Shown here one piece after another: positions 53,301-62,000 of a stretch of DNA of 64,000 nucleotides. The notes below the pieces were generated by a model, which saw only the letters and a list, made by a program, of their open reading frames with translations, did not search any database and had not been told where the DNA came from. Each line of letters begins with the position of its first letter. The first letter of the stretch is position 1. Source of the stretch: Paenibacillus_D tarimensis_A (GTDB lineage Bacteria; Bacillota; Bacilli; Paenibacillales; Paenibacillaceae); the NCBI GenBank assembly GCA_041281825.1, contig CP166298.1:1-64000 (forward strand), written 5' to 3'. The position numbers and the translations under genes were made by a program.

Positions 53301-54461
53301 CGCTGCCTTTCCATTGACGGGGACTCCCGGAGTAAGGCGGAGTGGTGTGTGCAGGGCTTCCTCTCTGCCATTGGAGACGATTCGCGCGCTGAGGTACTGC
53401 AGATAGCAGCCGAAAAATTAACTGACGAAGAGCGCATTCGGTTGTTTGTATGTGCACCATTTCAAGCATCCACTTGGCGTCTTGTGGACGGATATGGCGA
53501 AGATACATACACTGGGTATTGGAAAGATGTCTTTCCCTCTTGGAGTGGGCATACGCCCGCCGAGTTCACTGAGCTGATTGATGGCCTTCTTGAGGCACAG
53601 CGCCCACGTGCTGCTTTCCATGCTGTTCACATGAATTTTAAGGATATTGAGACCTCTCGCCTTAAGCGACTGCTTCGCGACGTCGTCACTGTTGATGCGG
53701 AACCTGCAGGCCACTTTAGGTTAGACAGCTACTATATTTCTAAGGCGTTGAGTTCGCTAGACGGACGCGCAGACGTCACTAGTGACGAAATGGCCCAGTT
53801 GGAATTTCTCTTCATTGATGCGCTCGATGACGGCGAGCATGGAATTCCTAATCTTGAACGGCATATTGCGGAAGCGCCAGAGTTATTTGTACAGGCGGTG
53901 GCACTTGCCTACAAGCGGAGAGATGAAGGTGAGGATCCACAGGAGTGGAGGGTACAGAATCCTGAACAGCGGGCGGCAGTCGCATCGGCAGCTCATCGTC
54001 TTCTTGAAAGGATTACAATGATTCCTGGCACAGATGAAAACGGAAAAGTCGACGCAGTCGCGCTTGCTTCATGGCTTACCGAGGCTCGACGTTTGTGCCG
54101 CGAATGCGGTCGTGCTGAGATTGGCGATCAATGCCTTGGCCAATTACTTTCCAGGACAACAGTGACAGAAGACGGCTTATGGCCCTGTGAAGAGGTCTGT
54201 GAGGCTATGGAAGGAATAGCATCCCCGCAGATTGGCAGAGGATTTTATATCGGGGTTCGTAATTCTCGAGGCGTACACTGGCGGGGTGAGGGCGGCGAAC
54301 AGGAGCGCCAACTTGCAATCAAATACCATACGTTGGCTGAGCGGCTGTACTTTGATTATCCCTATGTTGGGGGAATTCTCGAGGAGATCGCCCAATCCTA
54401 CGAACATGAAGCAAGGCGGCAAGATTCCGAAGCAAATATCTCAAAGAGGCTTCGCGATTGA
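50394..54461 (+). CDS. Large HTH protein with nuclease-like N-terminal region; candidate defence protein
   Basis: 1355 residues. Residues 18-75 form a HigA/XRE-type HTH (SVKEAAERLGIGRPALSNFLNGKSSL). Residues about 85-256 contain a conserved-looking block: LRQIDFPGYDNAQRKGNDGY, then ATPWVPEGSSYWEFG and KAESDYAAR. Its spacing of Asp151, Glu171 and Lys181 would suit a PD-(D/E)xK-like nuclease. TFIFVTPRNWHAKKAWEERK and DLEQWLEQ follow. The remaining thousand residues are mostly helical, with no Walker A that I can see. The start ATG 50394 has AAGGAGGTG 7 bases upstream. No HigB toxin gene is adjacent. It is the only full gene in the first rlmH-island unit. Function is not known; a single-protein antiphage or DNA-sensing system is my inference. 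Confidence 0.8.
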   Translation: MRNLSEASAHPGTYVRQMIIPSEMSVKEAAERLGIGRPALSNFLNGKSSLSPEMAVRLEKAFGADRKKLLEMQAAFDRKIRVTTDKEITVRAFVPVFLTIKARQIEDWADSQIDARHHFPVLLRKLVHSTSNGLRQIDFPGYDNAQRKGNDGYVEAGIATPWVPEGSSYWEFGTDQNPGGKAESDYAARLKSIDLSVRANSTFIFVTPRNWHAKKAWEERKNEAGDWKFVRALDASDLEQWLEQSVPAQIWLAEQLSLPVKGFETLEQAWARWANASEPPLTPKIFSPSIIASRDTFKAWLNKPNNRPLVVTADSSDEALAFLACLFDDSEFGQFKDQAAIFTSPEALRTLIASFVPFIPIVFSENVERELADAHRRLHCIVYRPRNAADTEPDIKLDLLSHEAFKDALTSMKIEEGDVDRLERESGRSPTILRRRLSQNTAVRVPGWASDDYRAEALVPMALIGAWHAETEADRKIVSNIADREYDAIELDITRLLRLDDSPVWSAGHYRGVASKIDALFAIARMVTPSDINRFFVAAEYVLSEIDPALELPEKDRWAAALYDKTRDHSSALRTGICETLVILSVHGNNLFQSRLGIDVQGRVSLLIRKLLTPLTLEKLLSHNRDLPRYAEAAPDEFIKVIEEDLRGDNPIVFGLLKPVDSSLFGVSPSRTGLLWGLECLAWKPQNLPLVSAILARLSHLKIDDNWANKPDASLQAIFRSWMPQTAASVEQRIKVLEMLIKRFPDVGWEICIEQIKPGSRIGHYSYRPSWRGDASGAGQIVDRKEMYDFNRKALDLLIAWPSHDQKTLGDVVESLEGIPEKDQIKIWDLIDQWSQSAGESAKAELRERIRLFALTRRSRHRKLGEETRDRAREAYERLQPENPVIRHGWLFAEQWVQESIEEIEEDFDYRKREERIDRLRKEAINEIWTKLNFKGVKELISFSGATGVIGRYSSLCVIGVKAQVDFIQRCLSIDGDSRSKAEWCVQGFLSAIGDDSRAEVLQIAAEKLTDEERIRLFVCAPFQASTWRLVDGYGEDTYTGYWKDVFPSWSGHTPAEFTELIDGLLEAQRPRAAFHAVHMNFKDIETSRLKRLLRDVVTVDAEPAGHFRLDSYYISKALSSLDGRADVTSDEMAQLEFLFIDALDDGEHGIPNLERHIAEAPELFVQAVALAYKRRDEGEDPQEWRVQNPEQRAAVASAAHRLLERITMIPGTDENGKVDAVALASWLTEARRLCRECGRAEIGDQCLGQLLSRTTVTEDGLWPCEEVCEAMEGIASPQIGRGFYIGVRNSRGVHWRGEGGEQERQLAIKYHTLAERLYFDYPYVGGILEEIAQSYEHEARRQDSEANISKRLRD

Positions 54462-54523
54462 AGTAATGTGTTTTTATGATGGGCTTCTGCGCAGTTTGAG
54501 AGTCACAAAACGATGCGGTATCT

Positions 54524-54563
54524 GGAGGGGGACTTTTGCTTGCGAAAAGCAAAAGCCCCCTCC
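54524..54563. terminator. Strong hairpin between the HTH gene and the recombinase stub
   Basis: GGAGGGGG (54524-54531) and CTTTTGCTT pair with AAAAGCAAAAG and CCCCCTCC (54556-54563). The genes converge here, so it may stop both. Confidence 0.65.
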
Positions 54564-54587
54564 GCCGTTTTGGTGGAAGGGGCCAGT

Positions 54588-55060
54588 TCAAAAATGCTTT
54601 TGGACGGTAGGGTCAAACTCAAACTCGATGCCAGCGACTTTGCGCATGTCCTTCATGTGGACTTGCTTGATTACCGTTTGAAGGAGAGTCTTTTGCGTTT
54701 CGGGAGGTGCATCTTCTAGCAGCTTGTGGAACTGGGCAAGCGCCTTTCGGACTTGCTGGAGCGGGACAGGGTCGGACCAGTTGTCTGCCAGTAGTCGCTC
54801 CGCTTCGGCTTTTCGTCGTGTGAGTTGTACGTGCAGAACCTTTAATTCACTCAGTCGCTCCACGAACAGGTCGTCGTCCACGCCGCTAGTCTCGAAAAGT
54901 TTAAAGAACCGCTTGCGCTGACTCTCGATGGTCGCCAGTTCCTTTTCGATTGCCGCCAGCTCCTTCTGGAGAGGGGCGACTCTCTTTGTTCGGTCTTGGT
55001 TGATCTTCTTGACGACGTCCTCCAGCACCTTTGGCTTCTGGACAAACTCGGAAATCCGCT
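54588..55060 (-). pseudogene. C-terminal stub of a large serine recombinase
   Basis: The open frame reads RISEFVQKPKVLEDVVKKIN from 55060, then the first Met region MLEDVVKK, a coiled-coil (APLQKELAAIEKELATIESQ, then RKRFFKLFETSGVDDDLFVERL), and LLEDAPPETQKTLLQTVIKQVHMKD. This is the C-terminal part of large serine recombinases (Ccr/phiC31 type), including the coiled-coil. The catalytic N-terminal domain, recombinase domain and zinc ribbon are missing. The frame breaks (TAG) at about 55061, exactly where attachment core 2 begins, so the gene was cut by recombination at that site. It cannot be active. Confidence 0.82.
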
Positions 55061-55061
55061 A

Positions 55062-55079
55062 GAACCGTACCATAAGTAG
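55062..55079 (+). other. SCC-like attachment core 2
   Basis: GAACCGTACCATAAGTAG, 17 of 18 identical to the rlmH core. It marks the boundary between island units 1 and 2. The following 208 bases (to 55287) are AT-rich and hold no gene. Confidence 0.75.
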
Positions 55080-55287
55080 AGCGAAAAGTTGAAAAGTGCT
55101 CTACATAAGAATGAGAATTGAAAAGGAATCTACATAGTAAGGGTCGAATAAAGGTATGGATTGATATGAATTTAATAATCAGTAAAACCATTCGAAATTG
55201 ATATTTGGCAATATAGTTAAGCAATTATAAAATCAATCTATATGGCTAATAATAGTTTAGTAGAAAAAATAAAGGAGGTCGTATGAA

Positions 55288-56469
55288 ATGGAAATAAAGG
55301 TTCTCGGAAAAGCTATAGACTATCGTACATCTAGCCCTGTAGTTTATGCCCAAATGACCATTAATGACTATCTGGAATTAATAAACGATGATTTTGATGA
55401 TTTTCGTTTTCAAAGGAAACGCACTAACTATTCACCTTATCAAAGAATGAAAGATGACATAAAAGCAGGTGCTCTATTGCCACCAATAACCTTGGCTATA
55501 AAATCAGAATTTACAGGTGAAGTTCTAAGTGTATTAGAGGAGGATTCGCAGTTAGAGCGAGTGTTGTTACAACAGTCTGGAAAAATCAATATTTTAGATG
55601 GTCTACAAAGAACATATATTCTCAAAGATATTCAAGATGAAGGCTTTCACTTCAATCCAAAACAAACCATACTACTTGAGTTCTGGGTCGAAAAAGAGAT
55701 TAAACATCTTATTTATCGATTGATTGTTTTGAATGCTGGTCAGAAGAAGATGTCGATGCGTCACCAAATAGAATTATTATTTTTAAATATAAAGGAATCA
55801 TTGGAAAAAGAAATCCCTCATCTAATTATTCATACTCAAAAGGATAGCACGAGAAGGAATATTCCCAAGAAATTTGCGTTAGACCGTCTGGTAATGGGAT
55901 ATCAAAGTTTTTTGTTGAAAAACACTGAAGTAAAGAGATCAAATATAGTTGCTCAAGAAATGTTAGAGAATAACGTGTTAGACTCAACAGCGGATGAACT
56001 AGGGGAAGGATTTGAAGAGTTCAAAAGGTTTTTAAAGATCTATGTGGCACTGGATGATGCGACTTATAAACATTACGCGGAATACTGGGACATCGACAAA
56101 GAAAGATACAGTTTTTTTAATGATCCGGGAGATGACGAGAGTATTCTAACAAATTCAAAACATTGGTTTGCTAGTGAGAATGTTATGATTTGTTTTTTCG
56201 CTGCGATATCAAAGTATATTAGTAATCCGGAACGAGAAGATATATTGGTGAAAACTTTAGAGGCACTGGTTCATAGGATTCAACAATCACCTAGTCACTC
56301 AGATCCACTTGGACTTTATGTTTTGTATAAAGTACAGGAAGGTATTGATCCCAGGAAACAATCTGTAGATTATCAAACAAGGCAAATTCTATTTTATGGT
56401 TTTTTAGAGTTTTTCAAGATGGATGGTGCGGTTGAGTTTACTGAATGTTGGCAACGGGGTGCATTATAA
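55288..56469 (+). CDS. ParB/DndB-like (DGLQR motif) protein of a two-gene module
   Basis: 393 residues, AT-rich gene unlike its neighbours. Motif ILDGLQRTYIL (Asp104-Thr109) resembles the DGQHR/DGQQR motifs of DndB-like and DUF262 (GmrS-type) proteins in the ParB/Srx fold. LIVLNAGQKKMSMRHQIELLF (about 143-163, cited in part) resembles the Asn-x-Gly-Gln segment that follows in those families. The rest is helical. AAGGAGGTC precedes the start codon at 55288. Its stop overlaps the next gene (TAATG), so both are made together. It could be the sensor or regulator of the HEPN protein downstream; this is inference. Confidence 0.72.
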   Translation: MEIKVLGKAIDYRTSSPVVYAQMTINDYLELINDDFDDFRFQRKRTNYSPYQRMKDDIKAGALLPPITLAIKSEFTGEVLSVLEEDSQLERVLLQQSGKINILDGLQRTYILKDIQDEGFHFNPKQTILLEFWVEKEIKHLIYRLIVLNAGQKKMSMRHQIELLFLNIKESLEKEIPHLIIHTQKDSTRRNIPKKFALDRLVMGYQSFLLKNTEVKRSNIVAQEMLENNVLDSTADELGEGFEEFKRFLKIYVALDDATYKHYAEYWDIDKERYSFFNDPGDDESILTNSKHWFASENVMICFFAAISKYISNPEREDILVKTLEALVHRIQQSPSHSDPLGLYVLYKVQEGIDPRKQSVDYQTRQILFYGFLEFFKMDGAVEFTECWQRGAL

Positions 56470-57569
56470 TGCAATTTCAACAATTGATTGATTTATGTGA
56501 AGATGAAAATATGGATGAAAGGGTCCTTTCTGAAAATATTCAACTCATTGGAACAGACCAGTATAAAATAAACAATTTTGTTGCAATTTCTATTGAAGAA
56601 ATAGCAGGGTATTACGATGCAAGTGTAGATAGCAAAATTATAGACAGCAGTGGAGCAGAAATAGGTTATTTATGTTACCAAAGAAAAGCTGAATTTATTA
56701 CTGAATTAACTGATGTCCAATTAGTAGCGTATCTAAGAGATATTACAATTGTTGAGTATAATTCGGGATTAATTAATATTTCTAAAAACTACGTTGTAAT
56801 TCATGCTGATAAATTAGATGAATACCAAACAGTTTATATGAAAACGGCTCCTGTTTGGGGAAACTTCAGCCATGCAATAAATACGAATGCTGCAACTAAA
56901 CGAACAATTGACAGTATTAAAGCATCAAAGATTAAACTACCAACTGAATATCACGAAGAGTCGATTATGAGAGCTATTCAACAACCCTACGGTTTTGAAA
57001 GATTCTTAAAGACGTACCACATGCTTGAACTCTTATTTGACTATGATTTTATTTCAGAAATTCGGAGTCTACCCGATGAGTTGAAAGGCCTGAACTCACT
57101 ACTCAAGGAATTCAATAAGAGGGAAGAGCTGGATAGACTACGTAAGGTGATTACAAAAAGACAGTCTAATCTAGACTTTGCTGAATTAACTGCTTTACTT
57201 AATAAAGTGATTCATTATAGGGACTTAGCTATCGAGATATTTTTTGAATACGGCAAGGAAACAAATCCTATTAATAGCACAGAAATGAAATCGTCTTTGG
57301 ATAGATTCTCGGACTTACTAGCAAAACCAGAACCTTTCAAATATGAAGATCTGAGGAATGTAATTACTCATATTAATAATATGGAAAAATACCATAAATT
57401 TTTGATAGATATTTCAACCTATTGGATTTATAGAGTAAGGTGTTCTATTGCGCATTATAAAATAGGAGAGTACATAATGAAGTATGAGGATGAGAAGTTT
57501 GTCGTTGACTTCATGGAACCTATTCTAAAATTAATAGTAACTGATTGCTTTGTAGATACTACTATTTAA
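56469..57569 (+). CDS. HEPN-motif protein, probable effector of the two-gene module
   Basis: 366 residues, very AT-rich. The start ATG 56469 overlaps the preceding stop by one base; an upstream in-frame Met at 56445 is unlikely. The N-terminal half is alpha/beta and unrecognised. The C-terminal half is helical and ends with a HEPN-like helix: IYRVRCSIAHYKIGEY, where Arg324-x4-His329 fits the RxxxxH catalytic motif of HEPN ribonucleases. Such proteins are common toxins in abortive-infection and toxin-antitoxin systems. A terminator follows. Function is inferred from the motif only. Confidence 0.7.
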   Translation: MQFQQLIDLCEDENMDERVLSENIQLIGTDQYKINNFVAISIEEIAGYYDASVDSKIIDSSGAEIGYLCYQRKAEFITELTDVQLVAYLRDITIVEYNSGLINISKNYVVIHADKLDEYQTVYMKTAPVWGNFSHAINTNAATKRTIDSIKASKIKLPTEYHEESIMRAIQQPYGFERFLKTYHMLELLFDYDFISEIRSLPDELKGLNSLLKEFNKREELDRLRKVITKRQSNLDFAELTALLNKVIHYRDLAIEIFFEYGKETNPINSTEMKSSLDRFSDLLAKPEPFKYEDLRNVITHINNMEKYHKFLIDISTYWIYRVRCSIAHYKIGEYIMKYEDEKFVVDFMEPILKLIVTDCFVDTTI

Positions 57570-57580
57570 AAATTAGATTA

Positions 57581-57620
57581 ATGCATAAAGACACCTGTTA
57601 ATAATAGGTGTCTTTACGCA
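57581..57620 (+). terminator. Terminator after the HEPN gene
   Basis: AAAGACACCT (57587-57596) pairs perfectly with AGGTGTCTTT (57606-57615), extended by ATGC/GCAT. It lies just before attachment core 3. Confidence 0.82.
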
Positions 57621-57643
57621 TTTCGCGTTAACAATGTTACGGG

Positions 57644-57661
57644 GAACCGTATAATAAATAA
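57644..57661 (+). other. SCC-like attachment core 3
   Basis: GAACCGTATAATAAATAA, 15 of 18 identical to the rlmH core. As at core 4, a hairpin and then CGTTA-containing sequence precede it, which looks like the right end of an element. Confidence 0.6.
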
Positions 57662-57753
57662 GGGCAAGTTTTTTTGCTGACTTTTTCGTGCAGAAATTGC
57701 AAGGCATTCATTTTTTATCTCCGATAAAATTTATCTTGAAGGGAGGGAATACG

Positions 57754-58608
57754 ATGGATTGGTTGGACAGGATGAATAGGGCCATGGAATATATCGAAAC
57801 AAATCTAGCGGACAATATCTCATATGATGAAATAGCGCAGAGAGCCTGTTGCTCTACCTATCATTTTCAAAGAATGTTTCCGTTTATTACTGGAGTATCG
57901 TTATCTGAGTACATTCGACGTCGACGGTTGACATTGGCGGCATTCGAACTGCAGACAACAGATTCAAAGGTTATTGATGTAGCTATGAAATATGGATATG
58001 ATTCGCCGGAGGCGTTTGCACGGGCGTTTAAGAATCTTCATGGGATCATGCCGATATCTGCGCGGGATACAGGCGTTTCTCTAAAAGCCTATCCTCGGAT
58101 GTCCTTTCATATTTCAATAAAAGGGGATGTCGAAATGAATTACCGAATTGAGCAAAGAGGTTCTTTTGAGATGTTTGGAGTATATGGAATTATTAATGCG
58201 GACCAGAAAACAGCATTCTCTGAAGTTCCTCAATTCCGTGTAAAATGTGATGATGATGGTAGCGTTGATCATATGAACGACTTGCTGGGACGTTTTGGTG
58301 ACACCATGTTACACGCCGCCTTATACGATCACACTAGAGAATCTTTCAAATACATGGTCTGCTATCATTTACCTAAGGGACTTGAAATCCCGGAGAGATT
58401 CACAAAACTTTCTGTCCCAGCATTAACGTGGGCGATTTTCCCGGAACCGCAATGTGATATGCAAAAACTATGGGAACGAATCTATTCCGAGTGGTTTCCG
58501 ACATCTGAATACGAACAGGTTGAGGGCCCTAGTTTCGAAATGTATTATGGAATGGCACGGCATGGGAATGAGACGGGGGAAATTTGGATACCTGTGAAGA
58601 AAAAATAA
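57754..58608 (+). CDS. AraC-family regulator with GyrI-like effector domain
   Basis: 284 residues. The N-terminal AraC-type double HTH (about 5-105) has ISYDEIAQRACCSTYHFQRM and VIDVAMKYGYDSPEAFARAF. A GyrI-like/integron cassette-type effector-binding domain follows (about 125-284: MNYRIEQRGSFEMFGVYGII ... YMVCYHLP ... VPALTWAIFPE). ATG 57754 (MDWLDRMNRAMEYIETNL) follows GAAGGGAGGG; an upstream in-frame start at 57688 is less likely. It is the only gene in the third island unit. Its ligand and targets are not known. Confidence 0.9.
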   Translation: MDWLDRMNRAMEYIETNLADNISYDEIAQRACCSTYHFQRMFPFITGVSLSEYIRRRRLTLAAFELQTTDSKVIDVAMKYGYDSPEAFARAFKNLHGIMPISARDTGVSLKAYPRMSFHISIKGDVEMNYRIEQRGSFEMFGVYGIINADQKTAFSEVPQFRVKCDDDGSVDHMNDLLGRFGDTMLHAALYDHTRESFKYMVCYHLPKGLEIPERFTKLSVPALTWAIFPEPQCDMQKLWERIYSEWFPTSEYEQVEGPSFEMYYGMARHGNETGEIWIPVKKK

Positions 58609-58677
58609 CGCTTTTACGCGAGTGAAATGTAGGTATTGCGTTAACGAAGATGATAACTGAACATAGCCAGATTGAGA

Positions 58678-58751
58678 AAAGGGTCATCCCCACAAAGGAT
58701 GGCCCTAAAACTTGCCGTTACAGACAACACGGAGAACCGTATCATAAGTGA
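58678..58751 (+). repeat. Right-end module a with attachment core 4
   Basis: Hairpin GGGTCATCC/GGATGGCCC, then AAACTTGCCGTTACAGACA, ACACGGA, and the core GAACCGTATCATAAGTGA at 58734-58751 (16 of 18 identical to the rlmH core; its last bases equal the staphylococcal form). Module b at 58905 repeats the same order. Confidence 0.7.
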
Positions 58752-58904
58752 TCCTAAAGTTTTTGCATTAGTCGCTTGGGCGCGGAAAGCTGCCTCTGAG
58801 GGGATGAGGGAGGGGCCGCTCTACGGAAAGAAAGATCGTTGCTCAGGTCGGCTCGTATGGTTGGAACTCTGATTGCTACCAATCCTTTGAGGAACGTTAA
58901 ATTA
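58752..58904. other. Short spacer unit between the two right-end modules
   Basis: About 150 bases without a supported gene. The start CCTAAAGTTTTTGC resembles the sequence after core 3 (GGGCAAGTTTTTTTGC), as if it were the left end of a unit that has lost its cargo. Confidence 0.4.
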
Positions 58905-58980
58905 AAGGAGGGCTATCCCGTTAAAGAATAGCCCTTTAAACTTGCCGTTACAGACAGCGCGGTGAACGTACTCAAAGTAT
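58905..58980 (+). repeat. Right-end module b with degenerate core
   Basis: Hairpin GGGCTATCC/GAATAGCCC, then AAACTTGCCGTTACAGACA and GCGCGGTGAACGTACTCAAAGTA. It repeats module a with a decayed attachment core and probably marks the right edge of the island. Confidence 0.6.
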
Positions 58981-59004
58981 GGCGATAATCCGCCCAAATC
59001 CCGC

Positions 59005-62000
59005 TTAATCGCGCGACCAGTCCCGCCGCAGCGAGAACATCTCCCTCAGCGCATCCGTCGACAGCTCGGTAATCCAGCCCTCCGAGCTGGAGATCACGTT
59101 GTCGCTTAGCTGCTGCTTGTTCTCCAGCATCTCGTCGATGCGTTCCTCAAGGGTGCCGAGCGAGATGAATTTATGCACCTGCACGTCGCGCGTCTGGCCC
59201 ATCCGGTAGGCGCGGTCGGTCGCCTGGTTCTCGACGGCAGGGTTCCACCAGCGGTCGAAGTGGAAGACATGGTTCGCCGCGGTCAAGTTAAGCCCGACGC
59301 CTCCCGCCTTGAGGGAGAGGATGAACACGTTCGGCTGCTCGGATGTCGGAAGGTCGCGCGACTGGAACCGTTCCACCATCCGGTCCCGCTGCGTCTTGGG
59401 CGTGCTGCCGTTCAAGTACAGCACGGGTTCGCCCAGCTCGTGCTGCAGCACGTCCTGAATCATTTTGCCCATGCCAATGTATTGCGTGAAGATGAGGCAG
59501 TGCTCGTCCGCCTCGCGCAACTCCTTGACCATCGCCAGCAGCCTCTCGAGCTTGGAGGAGCGGGCGACGATCGCCTCCGTATGTAGAGGGCCATCCTCCA
59601 GCTCCGTTCCCGTATCCTCATCCAGTAGAGCCGGATGGTTACATGCCTGCTTGAGACGTGTCAGCGCTCCGAGAATCGCGCCTTTGCGCTGGATGCCGTC
59701 GAGCTCCTTCAGCTTCTCGAGCAGCTCCTTGACGCAATTGTCGTACAAGGCAGCTTGCTCGGAGGTAAGCGGAACATACGTCTTCATCTCGTTTTTGTCC
59801 GGCAGGTCGAGCTGGATGGCGGGATCCTTTTTCTTGCGTCGCAGCATGAACGGTTTCACTAGCCGCTTTAGCTCCGCCGTGCGACGCCGGTCCTGTTCGC
59901 GCTCGATCGGGGCTGCGAAGCGTTCATGGAACGCCTTGGCGGACCCGAGGTAGGTGGGCACGGTAAAATCGTAGATCGACCATAGCTCCGCCAGCCGGTT
60001 CTCGATCGGCGTCCCGGTGAGCGCAATGCGATGAAGCGCGGGAAAGCTCTTGACCGCCGCGGCCTGTCTGGTCCCGGCGTTTTTGATATTCTGTGCTTCG
60101 TCCAAACAGACGGCGCCCCATTGGAACGCGGCCAGCGTCTCCTGGTCGAGCGAGGCGGTAGCAAAGGAGGTCAGCACGACGTCAACGCTGCGTGTCTCGT
60201 TCCGGAACGCGTCGCCGCCCTTACGCCCGGAGCCGTAATGCATGGACACCTGCAGCGATGGGGCGAAGCGGGAAATCTCCTTCTGCCAGTTTCCGAGTAC
60301 CGACGTGGGGCAGACGATCAGCGAAGGGAGCCGCATGCCCTCGTCCGCCTGCTCCTTGGCGTACAGCAGGTAGGCAATCAACTGGACCGTCTTGCCGAGG
60401 CCCATGTCGTCCGCGAGACAGGCCCCGAGTCCGAAGCGGCGGAGAAAAGCCAGCCAGGCGAATCCGTCCTGCTGGTAGCTGCGCAGCTCGGCACGCAGAC
60501 CGGCCGGCGGATCGAGCCGAGGCCATTCGCTCTGCTGAGTAATCTTGGCGAACAGCCCGGTCAAATGCGCGTTGAGTTCGACTTCGAGCTCAACGCGGGC
60601 GGCATCGGCCCCGAAAGTCTCCGCGCTGGCGTCCGTCGCCCCGTCATCCGCGTCGCCATCCGCGTCGCCCTGCGAGAGCAGATGCAATTGCAGCACATCC
60701 TGAAAGCTTAATCCCTGGCTCTTGTCCATTCCTTCCATCATGCGGCGGATCTGGGCGATCAACGCCGGGTCGAGCACGATCCAGCGGTCCCGGAACTTCA
60801 CGAGACGCTCCCCTCGCGCGAGCAGCTCGTCGAACTCCTCCTCGTTCAGGTCGGCGCCGCCGATGGAGATGCGCCAGTTGAAGCTCAGAATCGCTTCCAG
60901 CCCGAATAAAGACTTGCCGCCACCACGCTTCTTGGACTCGTCCTCCGACTGTACGGCCGCGCGCAGCCGCGGTTTCTTGCGGCTGGCGGCTTCCCACCAT
61001 GCGGGCAGCAGCACCTGCCAGCCGGCTTCGAGCAGCCGGCGGCTGTCCTCGTTCAGAAACCGCCAGGCCGCCTCGTCGTCAAGCGGCTTGACTAGCACGT
61101 CCTCGCCGCGCGACAGCCGATCGTGCGGAAGGCTGGCTCGCAGCCGTTGCAGCCAACCGTCCGAGCGGCTGCGGATAGCTTCCTCCCACGCGTCGGGCCA
61201 CTTGCCGGCCACCGAGCCGTCGTCGCCCAGGCGCACTCTGCGAAGCTTAGCCGGATCGCTCTTGTCCTGCAGCACGAACCGCAGCCGCCAGCGGGAGTGC
61301 TCGTCGCCCTCCCATGGCTCTAATAGCTGCAGCAAGGGGCGGAACGGCGCGACATCCGCTTTCCAGCCAATCTGCACAAGCCAGGCCTCGTCGTCGAGTC
61401 CCGCCGTTGCGGCCGCCGCGTTCTCGCGCGCGAACAAAGCTGGGAATTCACGGCGCAGATCCGCCTCGTCCGGCTCCGTTCCGTAGAAGCGGCTCATGAC
61501 GGACGCCGAGAAGGCCGCTTTCAGCCCGTCGCGCGCCTCATCGCTCCAGCTGCCGCTCTTCAGGTCCAGTTCGTCGCGGCGCGCCTGTCCCAAGGTTGCG
61601 CCGACCGCAGCTGCATCCCAGCTCCAGCGCAGCGAGCCGCCGCGGTAAGACGCAAGATCGGGCGCATACAGCCGCTTCTCCAGGCATTCGCCCAAGAGCG
61701 GTGCCAATGCGGCCAAGCGCGCGGCATCGTCTTGCCACTTCCACTCCATATGCGCCAGGAGAGGTCCCGATGCAAAGAAAGGGATGACCTCTTCGGCAGG
61801 CAACACAATGGCCTCGAGCTCCCCGACCTTGACGATCTCCAGTTCGGTGCCATAGAAGGACGGCTCGTGCCAGGCGAATAGTCGATGCTTCAGCCCAAGT
61901 CCGGTCCAATCCCGCAGCGAATCCGGGTCCGCGAAGAACAGCGCATCGCCATGCGAGGTCAGCACCATTCGAACCGCGATGGTATCCAGGTTATAAGTCG

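Noticed and set aside
58672..58872. Open frame of 66 codons across the right-end module
   Set aside because: It starts in a hairpin, crosses the attachment core, has no ribosome site and no recognisable motif.
60031..60711. Long plus-strand open frames over the SNF2 gene
   Set aside because: High GC produces long open frames in all phases here; only the minus-strand frame has coherent helicase motifs.
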